Source: UBA6770 sp965661115 (GTDB taxonomy: Bacteria; Bacteroidota; Bacteroidia; Flavobacteriales_G; Salibacteraceae). Taken from it: a DNA stretch of 64,000 bases. The translations under genes were made by a program, and so were the position numbers. The stretch lies in NCBI GenBank assembly GCA_965661115.1, contig CBFICO010000002.1, positions 22,636-86,635 on the forward strand. Direction: 5' to 3'. The notes below the pieces were generated by a model, which did not search any database, was not told the origin of the DNA, and saw only the letters and a program-made list of their open reading frames with translations. Positions 17,681-26,347 of the stretch are shown here, one piece after another (the stretch's first letter is position 1; each line of letters starts with the position of its first letter).

Positions 17681-20600
17681 TTACCTCAATAGGTGAACTT
17701 CTCCTGTAACCTCTCTCCAGGGAGCACTGGGTAATCCTTCAACAATCTCGTTTTTTGAACGGTAACGCAAACGATAGATGTAGGTACCAATTTGTAGTTC
17801 TTCTCCATTGGTGATATGGGTTCCGTCCCATTCTACTCCTGGTAACGTTGTTTCCCATACTACTCTTCCCATATTATCAAACACAGTAATCTCGAAATCT
17901 TCATAGCGTTCGATTGATTTGATACTCCAGCGCTCGTTGTCACCATCACCATTGGGTGTGAATGTATTGGGTATCCAAATATTACTACAGTCCTCAAAAG
18001 TTACGGATAAATCTACAATATCAGCCCCACAATCGTTTGTCATAATGAGCTGATACAACCCTGTTTCGTTTATGTAATACAAGCTATCAGTTGTTCCATC
18101 TTGCCATTCGAACAACAAGCTATTTGGTTCGGTTGAACTGTAAGAAAAGTTAGGACTAACTTCTAAAATTTGACCTTGACAAAGCGTAGTGTCGCCGTTT
18201 CTGATACCGAAGTTAATTACCGGGTTTACATCTTTACGGATAGTAGCAAATGCAGAATCTGCACACCCAGGATACTGTCCATATTTCATAATCACTTTAA
18301 AGTCACCTTCTTGAGCTAAAGCAATTTTACTGTATGTGGTGTCGTACCAACCTGAATCGATTGGTTCTAATAACGGATTCATCAATGAATCACTTATCCC
18401 AGAAACGTCATACTCTTTGTACCAATAGTAATTTAAGTAACCATCTGTATAGGCATCCAATAAAACAGGCGCACCCTCACAATACAAGGTGTCTCCACTA
18501 AAATCAACCGTTGGTTGCGGTACTTCTATTATTTCTTTTGTTGAGGTGTTTTTACAACCATTATTTGCTGTTACGGTTACGGTGTAAACTCCTCCTTGCT
18601 GCGCTATGTAGGTAGCAGCAGTGTCCCCTGTACTCCATTCATATTTTTGATAAAGATTTGCTGGATCTGCTTTTAAACTATCGAAGAATATGCTTCTTTC
18701 AGCCTCGCAATAAAAGTCTGTTACTCCTATATCCACAACAGGTAAGGGCATCTCATTTATTGAAATGGTATCTTGATTTGTACAACCATTGCCATCGGTT
18801 ATCCTACAGAAAATTCGTGACGCACTATCGGAAACTAGGAGAATTTGCCCCGTAGATGCCAATTGAACTACATTCGGAAAATCGGTAAAATCAAACCATT
18901 CGTACTTAACATACCCAGGACCTGCTCCAATTAAGAAATTGAATTTATCACCAGTGCAGAAAAAGGTATCAGGGCCCAATTCAATAGAAGGCAAGAAGTT
19001 AGCGTTTATTGAAATCGTATCAGCTGCTTTACAGCCAACTGTATCTGTAACAGTAACAGAGTACGTGCCTTGTGCGGTTATCGTATCTCTTTGAGCTGTT
19101 GTATCAGATCCACTTTTTGTTGTACTCCACGAATAAAAGGCGTAGCCTCCACCTGCATTAAATATTTCATTTACTGCTGAGCCAGCACAAAATTCTTTGT
19201 CGGGACCAAGATTTGGTGTTGGTAGTTGACTCATAAATACCCTTCTAAATGCTGAAGATTTACATAAGTTGGAGTCTACAACATTCACGGTGTAAACACC
19301 AGCCGAATCATATCGCACGGATTGTGTTGTATCTCCTTTAGACCAAGAATAACTCAGCATACCAGGTCCAGCATCTAAGCTAAGTGTGTCTCCCGCACAA
19401 AATGTAGTATCTCCGCCTAAATTTATTATTGGAATAGTGTCAAGTTGAATTCTTACTGTATCAGAAGATTTACAAGTTGTATTTCTGTCAACGAGTTCAA
19501 CTTCATAGGTTTTAGCTACTGATACCCACATAGTATCGGTTATGCCCATACTTATCCCATCCCAGATATGGTGGTAGTTAGTATCTGGATTTACAGATAA
19601 AAGAATACTATCACCAGTACAAAATGTAGTATCGCCACGAAGGTTAACAACTGGTAAAGAATCTAAGCTAACTGTAAGTGTATCACTAAACTCACATTGA
19701 TTAGTATCTCTGATAACAACAATATTCTGAGAGGCTGTATTTACATAGTTTGAATCATCTCCATTAGTAAATGGCGATCCATTCCAAGAGTATTGATACG
19801 AGCTAAGCGTATCGACGGTAAGAAGGACAGAATCATTTGTGCAAATACTGGTGTCTCCGGGTAAACCATTTCTTAAAATCTCAAACTCAGGAAGCGTGTC
19901 AATTCCCAAAATGAAAATATCATTTCCAGAGCATCCATTAGAATCTGTAACAAACACAAGGTATGAATTTGTCGAACCTACCTTTATTGTTCTGGTACTT
20001 TGAGAAGTATTCCATATGTAAGTTCTCATCCCAGCACCAGCGTCAATAGTAATAGAATCCCCCATACAAATACTGGTGTCGTTACCAAGGTTAATTATAG
20101 GAAGCGTGTCACGAGAAACAATAATGGTATCAAATGCCGGGCAGCCATTCACATCTTCACCATAGTAAACAACCGAGTTAAGAGAGTCATTTGGTCCAAA
20201 CGAAAAGGACTCTACCGTATCTTTATTTGGTTGATTGTAGTTTATAATCCATCTATCGTATAAGGTTCCAGTACTTAATCCAGTGAATGAAATAGACTCT
20301 CCTTGGCAAATTGTTGTATCGTTTCCTATGTTTTCTGTAGGTTTTACTCGGTAAGTCACCTGGGGCCCATTTGTAAATTTACAGCCGTTTGAGTCTGTAA
20401 CTTCTAATGCAACCTGAACAGTTGTATCAACTTTAATTGAATTACCAGTGGAGTTATCTTGCCATTTGTAGCTGAAGCTTGGGTGAGTAAATGGCGCGGT
20501 ATAAGTTATTGTATCGCCCGAGCAAACATTTGTATCATTTCCGAGACTAAAAGTAGGTAAAGCGAAATTGCTTAGTTGGAAAGTGTCAGTAGCAATGCAA

Positions 20601-21568
20601 CCAAAGCTGTTTGTTCTTCTACCCCAATATGTTCCTGGTGCTGTTATTCTAATACTGTCTATTGTATCTCCAGTACTCCATAGGTAATTTGTATAACCTG
20701 TACTTCCTAAGTTGTACGTAATGGTATCGCTGATACATACAGTGTCATCTACTAAGCTGATAGTTGGAAGTGTATCAAGTCTGACAAATGCGGTATCGGT
20801 AGCAGAACAGCCGTATCGATCAGTAACCGTTAAACTGTAGGTAGTACTTGAAGAAGGACTTACTTTGTTAATGCTATCTGTAGATGCCGGAGACCAACTA
20901 AAGGTGTAAGAAGGTGATCCTGACGTGATTATTGGAACTAAGTTCAAGGAGTCGCTTTGGCACAAGCTTGTATCCGAGACAGAAATACTCATGCACAATG
21001 AAACTTTAATTACCGACCGCATTAAGGCAGAACATGTTGTATCCACCCATAAACCTGAATCTGAACCATTAAGCTGAAGAGCCACACAATTTTGCGCTGT
21101 TCCACCATTTGGGTTGCCAGATAACCAGTTTTTGTAGGTAGTGTCTTGTCCGTCGGCCCAAACGAATTTTCCTTCGGATGAAGCATCAGAAAAACCAATT
21201 CTTGCACTACCGGTATAACCCAGTCCGTTTAGCCAAACAACAATTGAATCGTTAGCTGCTTGGTCCAAGATTGACGTAAGATTTGCTCCTAAACTATTTG
21301 CTAAATTTTGGGCTACTGTAGATGTTCTTAATGTTGGATCAACAAAGTAAATGCTGCAGCTATCTGCACCACAACCTAATTCTTGATAGCCATTTGTGGT
21401 AAAAGCATTTCGAAGAGTGGTTAAATTACAAGTACTGCTAGATTTTTTGCATTGAGCATTTGTTGGATTAGAAACGCCAACAAACAAAGCAGCTACTAGA
21501 GCAACTATCCAATAAAACTTATTGAGTTTCAGTTCTTTACTTTTTGAATCCAAAATAGATACGTTCAT
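17681..21568 (-). CDS. Giant secreted protein: C-type lectin fold, ~13 Ig-like repeats, T9SS type B C-terminus
   Basis: About 1295 aa from the preferred start. Signal peptide (FYWIVALVAALFVGVSNPTNAQ), then about 150 residues with C-type lectin hallmarks (IGFSDASSEGKFVWADG, NWLSGNPNGG, NCVALQL, LWVDTTC). About 13 beta-rich repeats of 75-90 residues follow, each opening with a D-T-x-x-C-x-G-D-like phrase (DTSICMGDSI, DTTFCTGDSI, DTTFCAGDTL, DTFFCTGDKF) and carrying a TDSNGC-like turn. The end is the gliding-motility C-terminal / type B sorting domain (WIPNTFTPNGDGDNERW, ITVFDNMGRVVW, YIYRLRY). This predicts secretion by the type IX system and surface attachment or release. An ATG 102 nt further upstream is in frame but lies beyond the -7 box at 21581-21588. 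Confidence 0.88.
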   Translation of the reverse strand: MNVSILDSKSKELKLNKFYWIVALVAALFVGVSNPTNAQCKKSSSTCNLTTLRNAFTTNGYQELGCGADSCSIYFVDPTLRTSTVAQNLANSLGANLTSILDQAANDSIVVWLNGLGYTGSARIGFSDASSEGKFVWADGQDTTYKNWLSGNPNGGTAQNCVALQLNGSDSGLWVDTTCSALMRSVIKVSLCMSISVSDTSLCQSDSLNLVPIITSGSPSYTFSWSPASTDSINKVSPSSSTTYSLTVTDRYGCSATDTAFVRLDTLPTISLVDDTVCISDTITYNLGSTGYTNYLWSTGDTIDSIRITAPGTYWGRRTNSFGCIATDTFQLSNFALPTFSLGNDTNVCSGDTITYTAPFTHPSFSYKWQDNSTGNSIKVDTTVQVALEVTDSNGCKFTNGPQVTYRVKPTENIGNDTTICQGESISFTGLSTGTLYDRWIINYNQPNKDTVESFSFGPNDSLNSVVYYGEDVNGCPAFDTIIVSRDTLPIINLGNDTSICMGDSITIDAGAGMRTYIWNTSQSTRTIKVGSTNSYLVFVTDSNGCSGNDIFILGIDTLPEFEILRNGLPGDTSICTNDSVLLTVDTLSSYQYSWNGSPFTNGDDSNYVNTASQNIVVIRDTNQCEFSDTLTVSLDSLPVVNLRGDTTFCTGDSILLSVNPDTNYHHIWDGISMGITDTMWVSVAKTYEVELVDRNTTCKSSDTVRIQLDTIPIINLGGDTTFCAGDTLSLDAGPGMLSYSWSKGDTTQSVRYDSAGVYTVNVVDSNLCKSSAFRRVFMSQLPTPNLGPDKEFCAGSAVNEIFNAGGGYAFYSWSTTKSGSDTTAQRDTITAQGTYSVTVTDTVGCKAADTISINANFLPSIELGPDTFFCTGDKFNFLIGAGPGYVKYEWFDFTDFPNVVQLASTGQILLVSDSASRIFCRITDGNGCTNQDTISINEMPLPVVDIGVTDFYCEAERSIFFDSLKADPANLYQKYEWSTGDTAATYIAQQGGVYTVTVTANNGCKNTSTKEIIEVPQPTVDFSGDTLYCEGAPVLLDAYTDGYLNYYWYKEYDVSGISDSLMNPLLEPIDSGWYDTTYSKIALAQEGDFKVIMKYGQYPGCADSAFATIRKDVNPVINFGIRNGDTTLCQGQILEVSPNFSYSSTEPNSLLFEWQDGTTDSLYYINETGLYQLIMTNDCGADIVDLSVTFEDCSNIWIPNTFTPNGDGDNERWSIKSIERYEDFEITVFDNMGRVVWETTLPGVEWDGTHITNGEELQIGTYIYRLRYRSKNEIVEGLPSAPWREVTGEVHLLR

Positions 21569-21580
21569 ATCTGTGTGGCT

Positions 21581-21588
21581 CAAATGTA
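21581..21588 (-). promoter_or_regulatory. -7 element (TACATTTG) for the lectin-repeat protein
   Basis: On the minus strand TACATTTG matches TAnnTTTG and lies 12 nt before the ATG at 21568. It shows that the longer in-frame N-terminal extension is not translated. Confidence 0.6.
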
Positions 21589-21633
21589 GTAAAGAAAACC
21601 TAGCTTGCGCAACTGCCTTTTCAGGCTTGTAAA

Positions 21634-21641
21634 TACCTTTG
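21634..21641 (+). promoter_or_regulatory. -7 element (TACCTTTG) for the ArsC-like gene
   Basis: TACCTTTG matches TAnnTTTG, 18 nt before the ATG at 21660. It overlaps the upstream in-frame TTG at 21639, which is thereby excluded as start. Confidence 0.55.
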
Positions 21642-21659
21642 TGTTCAAACATAAATTTT

Positions 21660-22007
21660 ATGAAAAACATTACTATTTATCATAACCCTAGGTGCTCTAA
21701 AAGTCGCCAAGCTCTAGCTTTATTGAATGAGAAAGGCTTAGATTTCAAAGTTACTGAATATCTGAAAGAGGTTCCGACCAAAAAAGAACTTGAAGACATA
21801 CTTAATAAACTAGGAATATCTGCCGATGAACTGATACGAAAAGGTGAGGCAATTTGGAAGGAAAAATTTAAAGGAAAAAATATGACTTCTGAAGAGTTAA
21901 TTGAAGCCATGATAAAGTATCCAAAGCTAATTGAGCGTCCCATAGTTGTTGTGGACAATAAGGCTATTGTTGGACGACCTCCAGAGTTGGTTTTAGACCT
22001 AATTTAA
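21660..22007 (+). CDS. arsC: ArsC/Spx family protein (arsenate reductase-like, glutaredoxin type)
   Basis: A 115-aa thioredoxin-fold protein of the ArsC family. It has the N-terminal ITIYHNPRCSKSRQALALL with the single catalytic Cys, and the C-terminal PIVVVDNKAIVGRPPELVLDL, where the Arg before PP is the oxyanion-binding residue. This matches glutathione/glutaredoxin-dependent arsenate reductase. Many Bacteroidota carry such a gene outside any ars operon, and its true substrate may not be arsenate; no ars regulator or pump is nearby. It converges with a tiny membrane protein gene, leaving 1 nt between stop codons. Confidence 0.85.
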   Translation: MKNITIYHNPRCSKSRQALALLNEKGLDFKVTEYLKEVPTKKELEDILNKLGISADELIRKGEAIWKEKFKGKNMTSEELIEAMIKYPKLIERPIVVVDNKAIVGRPPELVLDLI

Positions 22008-22008
22008 T

Positions 22009-22158
22009 TTAGGCTTCTACTGCTTTTTTTGGATTATTAGTCAGTACTTCAATAACTTGCATTGTAATCCAATAAGGTAAAAATAACGCTAAGAAAATGA
22101 GGGTAAAAAATGCGCCACCTGCAACAACCAAAAAGAATAATACTGCTAAAATTTCCAT
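22009..22158 (-). CDS. 49-residue single-span membrane protein
   Basis: The ORF reads MEILAVLFFLVVAGGAFFTL, then continues hydrophobic through LPYWITMQVIEVLTNNPKKA to the stop. One long membrane span (about 3-30) is followed by an amphipathic tail. A -7 box (TAAATTTG) lies 23 nt before the ATG. The stop is 1 nt from the convergent arsC stop, so the whole interval is used. I do not recognise the family. The single clean reading frame with its own promoter supports a real gene. Confidence 0.65.
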   Translation of the reverse strand: MEILAVLFFLVVAGGAFFTLIFLALFLPYWITMQVIEVLTNNPKKAVEA

Positions 22159-22181
22159 GTCAAATAATTATTGTATCGCAG

Positions 22182-22189
22182 CAAATTTA
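22182..22189 (-). promoter_or_regulatory. Putative -7 element (TAAATTTG) for the 49-aa membrane protein
   Basis: The minus-strand match to TAnnTTTG lies 23 nt before the ATG at 22158. A TTG lies 22 nt further upstream, slightly longer than the usual spacing. Confidence 0.5.
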
Positions 22190-22235
22190 GATAAAACTTT
22201 TTAGCGATTTGCAATACTAGTTTAAGACTAGAAAG

Positions 22236-22243
22236 TAATTTTG
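22236..22243 (+). promoter_or_regulatory. Putative -7 element (TAATTTTG) for fumC
   Basis: TAATTTTG matches TAnnTTTG, 16 nt before the fumC ATG. The only upstream TTG is about 24 nt away, so the -33 is weak. Confidence 0.45.
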
Positions 22244-22259
22244 AAAAAAACATTTTAAG

Positions 22260-23654
22260 ATGGATTTTAGAATAGAAAAAGACACGATGGGCGAGGTTAA
22301 AGTGCCCGCTGAAAAATATTGGGGTGCTCAAACAGAACGCTCGAGAAACAATTTTAAAATTGGGCCCGCAGCTACTATGCCCAAAGAAATTATTGAAGGT
22401 TTCGCATACCTAAAAAAAGCTGCAGCCTACACCAATTGTGAGCTAGGTGTGCTTGATGCTGCAAAGCGAGATTTAATTGCAGCAGTATGTAACGAAGTGC
22501 TTGACGGAAAGCATACCGAGGAATTTCCGTTGGTAGTTTGGCAAACCGGATCTGGAACACAGTCAAACATGAACATGAACGAGGTAGTTTCAAATCGTGC
22601 TCAAGTATTAAATGGGGGTAGTTTATCTGATGCCGAAAAATTTGTACATCCAAACGATGATGTAAATAAAAGCCAAAGTTCAAACGATACTTATCCAACA
22701 GCAATGCATATAGCAGCATACAAGATGATTGTTGAAACAACTGTCCCTGGTGTGAAAACGCTAAGAGATATGCTCAAGAAAAAATCAGAAGAATTTACAG
22801 ATGTAGTTAAGATTGGGCGTACTCATCTAATGGATGCCACACCATTAACGTTGGGTCAAGAGTTTTCTGGATATGTTGCTCAACTTAATCACGGAATTAG
22901 AGCATTAGAAGCAACGCTTGCTCATTTGTCAGAGTTAGCTTTGGGTGGAACAGCTGTAGGTACTGGAATTAATACGCCAAAAGGGTATTCAGAATTAGTA
23001 GCAAAATACATTGCCGATTTTACCAAATTGCCTTTCGTGACTGCAGAAAACAAATTTGAGGCATTAGCTGCTCACGATGCAATTGTAGAATCTCACGGGG
23101 CTCTTAAGCAGTTAGCCGTATCTCTAATGAAGATTGCAAACGACATTAGAATGTTGGCTTCAGGTCCTCGCTCAGGTATTGGCGAAATAATAATACCTGC
23201 AAATGAGCCCGGAAGCTCTATTATGCCTGGAAAAGTCAACCCTACTCAGGCAGAAGCGCTTACTATGGTTTGTGCTCAAGTTATTGGTAATGATGTGACA
23301 ATTTCAGTTGGAGGAATGACCGGTCATTATGAGTTAAATGTGTTTAAACCAGTAATGGCTAGAAACATTTTGGAAAGTGCGCGCTTAATTGGTGAGGCTT
23401 GTGTTTCATTCACAGAAAACTGTGCTTATGGCATAGAGCCAAATTACGTTAACTTGAAAAAGAATTTAGATAATTCATTGATGTTGGTAACAGCCCTGAA
23501 TACCAAAATAGGGTATGAAAAGGCTGCAAAAATTGCCAAAACAGCGTACGAAAACGGAACAACATTAAAAGAAGAGTCAGTAAATCTTGGCTATTTAACA
23601 GCTGAAGAGTTTGACGAGTGGGTAGTTCCAGCAAAAATGACGGGCTCTTTATAA
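22260..23654 (+). CDS. fumC: Class II fumarate hydratase
   Basis: This enzyme interconverts fumarate and malate in the TCA cycle without an Fe-S cluster. The 464 residues match FumC closely: N-terminal [80 protein letters not shown], and the signature [16 protein letters not shown] containing the catalytic Ser. It is a single gene followed by a terminator. It fits with the sucAB genes at the left of the window as another TCA component. Confidence 0.97.
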   Translation: MDFRIEKDTMGEVKVPAEKYWGAQTERSRNNFKIGPAATMPKEIIEGFAYLKKAAAYTNCELGVLDAAKRDLIAAVCNEVLDGKHTEEFPLVVWQTGSGTQSNMNMNEVVSNRAQVLNGGSLSDAEKFVHPNDDVNKSQSSNDTYPTAMHIAAYKMIVETTVPGVKTLRDMLKKKSEEFTDVVKIGRTHLMDATPLTLGQEFSGYVAQLNHGIRALEATLAHLSELALGGTAVGTGINTPKGYSELVAKYIADFTKLPFVTAENKFEALAAHDAIVESHGALKQLAVSLMKIANDIRMLASGPRSGIGEIIIPANEPGSSIMPGKVNPTQAEALTMVCAQVIGNDVTISVGGMTGHYELNVFKPVMARNILESARLIGEACVSFTENCAYGIEPNYVNLKKNLDNSLMLVTALNTKIGYEKAAKIAKTAYENGTTLKEESVNLGYLTAEEFDEWVVPAKMTGSL

Positions 23655-23676
23655 AGAGTATTGCTACATGCTATAA

Positions 23677-23709
23677 GAAACCGAATAGGAGAACCTGTTC
23701 GGTTTTTTT
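23677..23709. terminator. Intrinsic terminator between fumC and manC
   Basis: AACCGAATAGG (23679-23689) pairs with CCTGTTCGGTT (23694-23704) around an AGAA loop with one T/G mismatch, followed by a T run. It overlaps the last bases of the convergent manC. Confidence 0.85.
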
Positions 23710-24775
23710 ATGCGCGTGAGTTCAGTTTTTTTACGAATGCTTTTATCTCTTGCTCTTTTTCTATTGGGCAAATCAACAATGCATCTTTAGTATCTACAAT
23801 GATGTAATTCTTTAACCCTTGAATGATGGCTTTTTTGTTTTTTGGAATAACCGTAATATTATCAGAACAGTTACCGAATAGCACAGTTTCTGAGCCAATA
23901 ATCATATTATTGGAGAGGTCTTTTTTTGCATGATCTTTTAAAGAGCTCCAACTTCCTAAGTCGCTCCAACCAAAGTTTCCAGGAATAACAAAAACATTTT
24001 TATCTTTTTCTAGAATGGCATAATCCACAGAAATGTCCTCGCATTGTGGGTAGTATTCTTTAAGTGCTTCGATTTCCTTATTTGTGTTTATTGTAGATAG
24101 GTTGTCTTCAAAAAGCTTAAACATTTTGGGTTGAAGTTTAGAAAATAGTTCTACCAAATGTGCTGCATTCCACATAAAAAGCCCGCTATTCCAGTAATAT
24201 TGGCCAGTTGCTATCATATCTTTAGCCTTTGCTAGTTCCGGTTTTTCGGTGAATTGTTCTACCTCAAATAAATCCGACTCAACTTGATGTCCTCTTTTTA
24301 TGTAACCAAACCCTGTGGATGGGAAGTTTGGTTGAATACCCAATGTCACACAGCTTTCTTGCTGCTTTTCAAGAAACGAAAGACCATTTGTAATAGCGTT
24401 AGAAAATTCATTGGTTTTTGTAATTATATGATCTGAAGGTGCTACAATAAAGTTAGCGGCAGCATTCTTTTTCCAGATTTTGATAGCCGCGTAAAGAATG
24501 CAAGGCGCAGTGTTGCGTCTAGCCGGTTCACATACTACCTGTTCTTCAGAAAACTCGGGAACTTGTTCCAAAACAAGGTCTTTATACATTTCATTGGTTA
24601 AAACGAGTATGTTTTCAATTCCAACTATGGGAATAAAGCGATTTACCGTTTGTAGAAGAAGACTTTTTCCAGTACCTAAAATATCTAAGAATTGCTTAGG
24701 CATTTGTTCTGTGCTGGCAGGCCAAAACCTCGAACCAATTCCTCCAGCCATTATTACACAATAGTTGTTAGTCAT
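23708..24775 (-). CDS. manC: Mannose-1-phosphate guanylyltransferase
   Basis: This makes GDP-mannose from mannose-1-phosphate and GTP for glycan synthesis. The 355-aa protein has the nucleotidyltransferase signature AGGIGSRFWPAS followed by PKQFLDI, then PARRNTAPCILYAAI, FIVAPSDHII, GFGYIKRG, FTEKPELAKA, WNSGLFMW and WSDLGSWSSL. It lacks the C-terminal phosphomannose isomerase cupin of bifunctional ManC/AlgA. It overlaps the preceding sprT-like gene by 8 nt and is last in the lipoprotein-sprT-manC operon. Confidence 0.94.
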   Translation of the reverse strand: MTNNYCVIMAGGIGSRFWPASTEQMPKQFLDILGTGKSLLLQTVNRFIPIVGIENILVLTNEMYKDLVLEQVPEFSEEQVVCEPARRNTAPCILYAAIKIWKKNAAANFIVAPSDHIITKTNEFSNAITNGLSFLEKQQESCVTLGIQPNFPSTGFGYIKRGHQVESDLFEVEQFTEKPELAKAKDMIATGQYYWNSGLFMWNAAHLVELFSKLQPKMFKLFEDNLSTINTNKEIEALKEYYPQCEDISVDYAILEKDKNVFVIPGNFGWSDLGSWSSLKDHAKKDLSNNMIIGSETVLFGNCSDNITVIPKNKKAIIQGLKNYIIVDTKDALLICPIEKEQEIKAFVKKLNSRA

Positions 24776-25403
24776 TATTTTTTTTAGTTTGATTAACCTG
24801 TTCTACTTCGGCTAATCCGCTTACAACATAAAATTTGTTCGTACTTATTTCTCTACAAAGAAAGCGAGTTCTTCGTTTTTTCCCTTTTTCAAACAATCTT
24901 TTTCCCAGCCTAAATAATGCGCGTTCCTCTAGTTCGCTTAAAGTAACACTCGGATTACAATCGTATCGTTTAAGTGTCTGGGATAAAATAGAGTCAGATG
25001 TACTGCTTGCCTTTGGGTTTTTAGCGTAATTGGCAATTGCAATGCTCAAATCATTTGGTAAAATACCTCTAGCTAACAACTTAACGAGACTGGCACGGAA
25101 CTCATTTTTCCATTCAATACCATGCGGCAAAATCCGTTTCTTATTGTATTTAAGGTAGGTTTCTAAATGTGCAATTTCGTGCAATAGCGTAAGTAAAAAG
25201 GCGTACTTATTTAAAGAGCCATTCACAGAAATTTTATGATATTTTCTAGCACCAAAAGGACGTTGGTAGTCGCCAAGTTTAGTTGTGCGTTTTTTGGTAA
25301 TGGTTAGTTGAACATTTTTAGAAGTTAGGTAGTTACCAATTTCTTCTGCAAAACTTTCAGGTAAGTATTTCTCTAACTCTAATTTTTCTGTTTCTGTTAT
25401 CAT
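24768..25403 (-). CDS. SprT-like zinc metalloprotease domain protein
   Basis: This 211-aa protein has an HExxH zinc motif (LLHEIAHLETY) preceded by RPFGARKYHKISVNG and followed by HGIEWKNEFRASL, the SprT-like layout. The C-terminal part (CNPSVTLSEL, FRLGKRLFEKGKKRRTRFLCRE) resembles SprT zinc-ribbon-like tails but keeps few cysteines. SprT-like relatives in eukaryotes cleave DNA-protein crosslinks; the bacterial role is unknown. Its ATG overlaps the stop of the upstream 53-codon lipoprotein gene (ATGA), which implies coupling. Confidence 0.87.
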   Translation of the reverse strand: MITETEKLELEKYLPESFAEEIGNYLTSKNVQLTITKKRTTKLGDYQRPFGARKYHKISVNGSLNKYAFLLTLLHEIAHLETYLKYNKKRILPHGIEWKNEFRASLVKLLARGILPNDLSIAIANYAKNPKASSTSDSILSQTLKRYDCNPSVTLSELEERALFRLGKRLFEKGKKRRTRFLCREISTNKFYVVSGLAEVEQVNQTKKNND

Positions 25404-25561
25404 CTAGGCTTTCGGTAACGTGTTTTTTTAGGTTTGTTTTTTTTTTCGCCAAAAGTGGGGCAGTCACAATCTTTTTTGGTTGATTTACAAGAAGAAAGGG
25501 TACTTATTGAGAAGATGGTAATTCCTGCTAAAATCAAAAAACGAAAAGTAATTTTCCTCAT
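25400..25561 (-). CDS. 53-residue lipoprotein with A10 tract
   Basis: Minus-strand ORF starting MRKITFRFLILAGITIFS and continuing to a lipobox LSSC (C25). The short polar tail contains CDCP and is very Lys-rich near the end (KKNKPKKTRYRKPR). A -7 box (TACCTTTG) lies 7 nt before the ATG, and the TGA stop overlaps the sprT-like ATG. These features make it a real gene although it is short. A run of ten A and another of seven A in the coding strand make it slippage-prone. The family is unknown. Confidence 0.7.
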   Translation of the reverse strand: MRKITFRFLILAGITIFSISTLSSCKSTKKDCDCPTFGEKKNKPKKTRYRKPR

Positions 25562-25568
25562 CACAAAA

Positions 25569-25576
25569 CAAAGGTA
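25569..25576 (-). promoter_or_regulatory. Putative -7 element (TACCTTTG) for lipoprotein-sprT-manC
   Basis: The minus-strand TAnnTTTG match ends 7 nt before the ATG at 25561. It is divergent from the box at 25592-25599, with only 15 nt between the two boxes. Confidence 0.5.
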
Positions 25577-25591
25577 ACGCTACTCAAATAT

Positions 25592-25599
25592 TAAATTTG
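25592..25599 (+). promoter_or_regulatory. -7 element (TAAATTTG) 4 nt before the mlaE start
   Basis: TAAATTTG ends 4 nt before the ATG at 25604, so the transcript would start at or next to the start codon. The same geometry occurs at 8492 and 31106. Confidence 0.55.
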
Positions 25600-25603
25600 T
25601 TTT

Positions 25604-26347
25604 ATGCTCAAGATTCTCCACCAAATTGGTGAATATTCCCTTTTTATTTCAAAGGTTTTTCGTCGTCCAGAAAAGTGGAAAGTTTTCTGGCAAATGGTTT
25701 TGGCGGAGTTATGGAACCTTGGAATAGGTTCAATCGGTATTATCTTCATTATTTCTGGTTTTATGGGAATGGTAATTACCATTCAGACAGCATCTGCAAT
25801 TGAGAGTGGTTGGATACCAGAATATTTAGTTGGATACACCACTCGTCAGAGTATTATCCTAGAGTTTTCTCCAACTATGTTAGCACTCATTTTATCTGGT
25901 AAAATAGGGTCGAATATAGCTTCAGAGCTGGGTACAATGCGCGTTTCAGAACAGATAGATGCTTTAGAAATAATGGGTATTAATTCTGCTAATTATTTAG
26001 TAATGCCTAAGATTATTGCCTTAATGTTGATCATGCCATTTTTGGTGGTGTTAAGTATGTTTATAGGCATATTTTTCGGCTATGTTATTTGCGAAGCAAT
26101 TGGAATCATTACTCCAGTTCAATACATTGTGGGTATTCAATATGATTTTATACCCTTTCACATTACCTATGCACTTATTAAGTCAGTAACCTTTGCGTTT
26201 ATCATAACCTCAGTTTCCTCTTATTACGGATATTTTGCAAGTGGATCGGCCTTAGAAGTCGGGAAATCGAGCACTAGAGCTGTGGTATATAGTAGTATTG
26301 TGGTACTCATATTCAATTATATTCTCACTCAAATGCTGTTAATATGA
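25604..26347 (+). CDS. mlaE: MlaE/YrbE-type ABC transporter permease
   Basis: An inner membrane permease of 247 aa of the MlaE family, which moves phospholipids between the two membranes. It opens with the amphipathic helix FISKVFRRPEKWKVFWQ and has about five to six hydrophobic segments. The family motif is seen in LEFSPTMLALILSGKIGSNIASELGTMRVSEQIDALEIMGINSANYLVMPKI. mlaF overlaps by 4 nt. The MCE-domain partner MlaD is not downstream, although it often follows in other phyla. Confidence 0.9.
   Translation: MLKILHQIGEYSLFISKVFRRPEKWKVFWQMVLAELWNLGIGSIGIIFIISGFMGMVITIQTASAIESGWIPEYLVGYTTRQSIILEFSPTMLALILSGKIGSNIASELGTMRVSEQIDALEIMGINSANYLVMPKIIALMLIMPFLVVLSMFIGIFFGYVICEAIGIITPVQYIVGIQYDFIPFHITYALIKSVTFAFIITSVSSYYGYFASGSALEVGKSSTRAVVYSSIVVLIFNYILTQMLLI

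Noticed and set aside
21639..21659. TTG start extending the ArsC-like protein by 7 codons
   Set aside because: It overlaps the -7 box at 21634-21641, and the family starts at MKNITIYHNPRC.
21569..21670. 34-residue N-terminal extension of the lectin-repeat protein
   Set aside because: It lies upstream of and across the -7 box at 21581-21588 and would put the signal peptide in the middle of the protein.
21660..22007. Part of an arsenic resistance operon
   Set aside because: No ArsR, ArsB or Acr3 is nearby. It has its own promoter and converges on an unrelated small gene.
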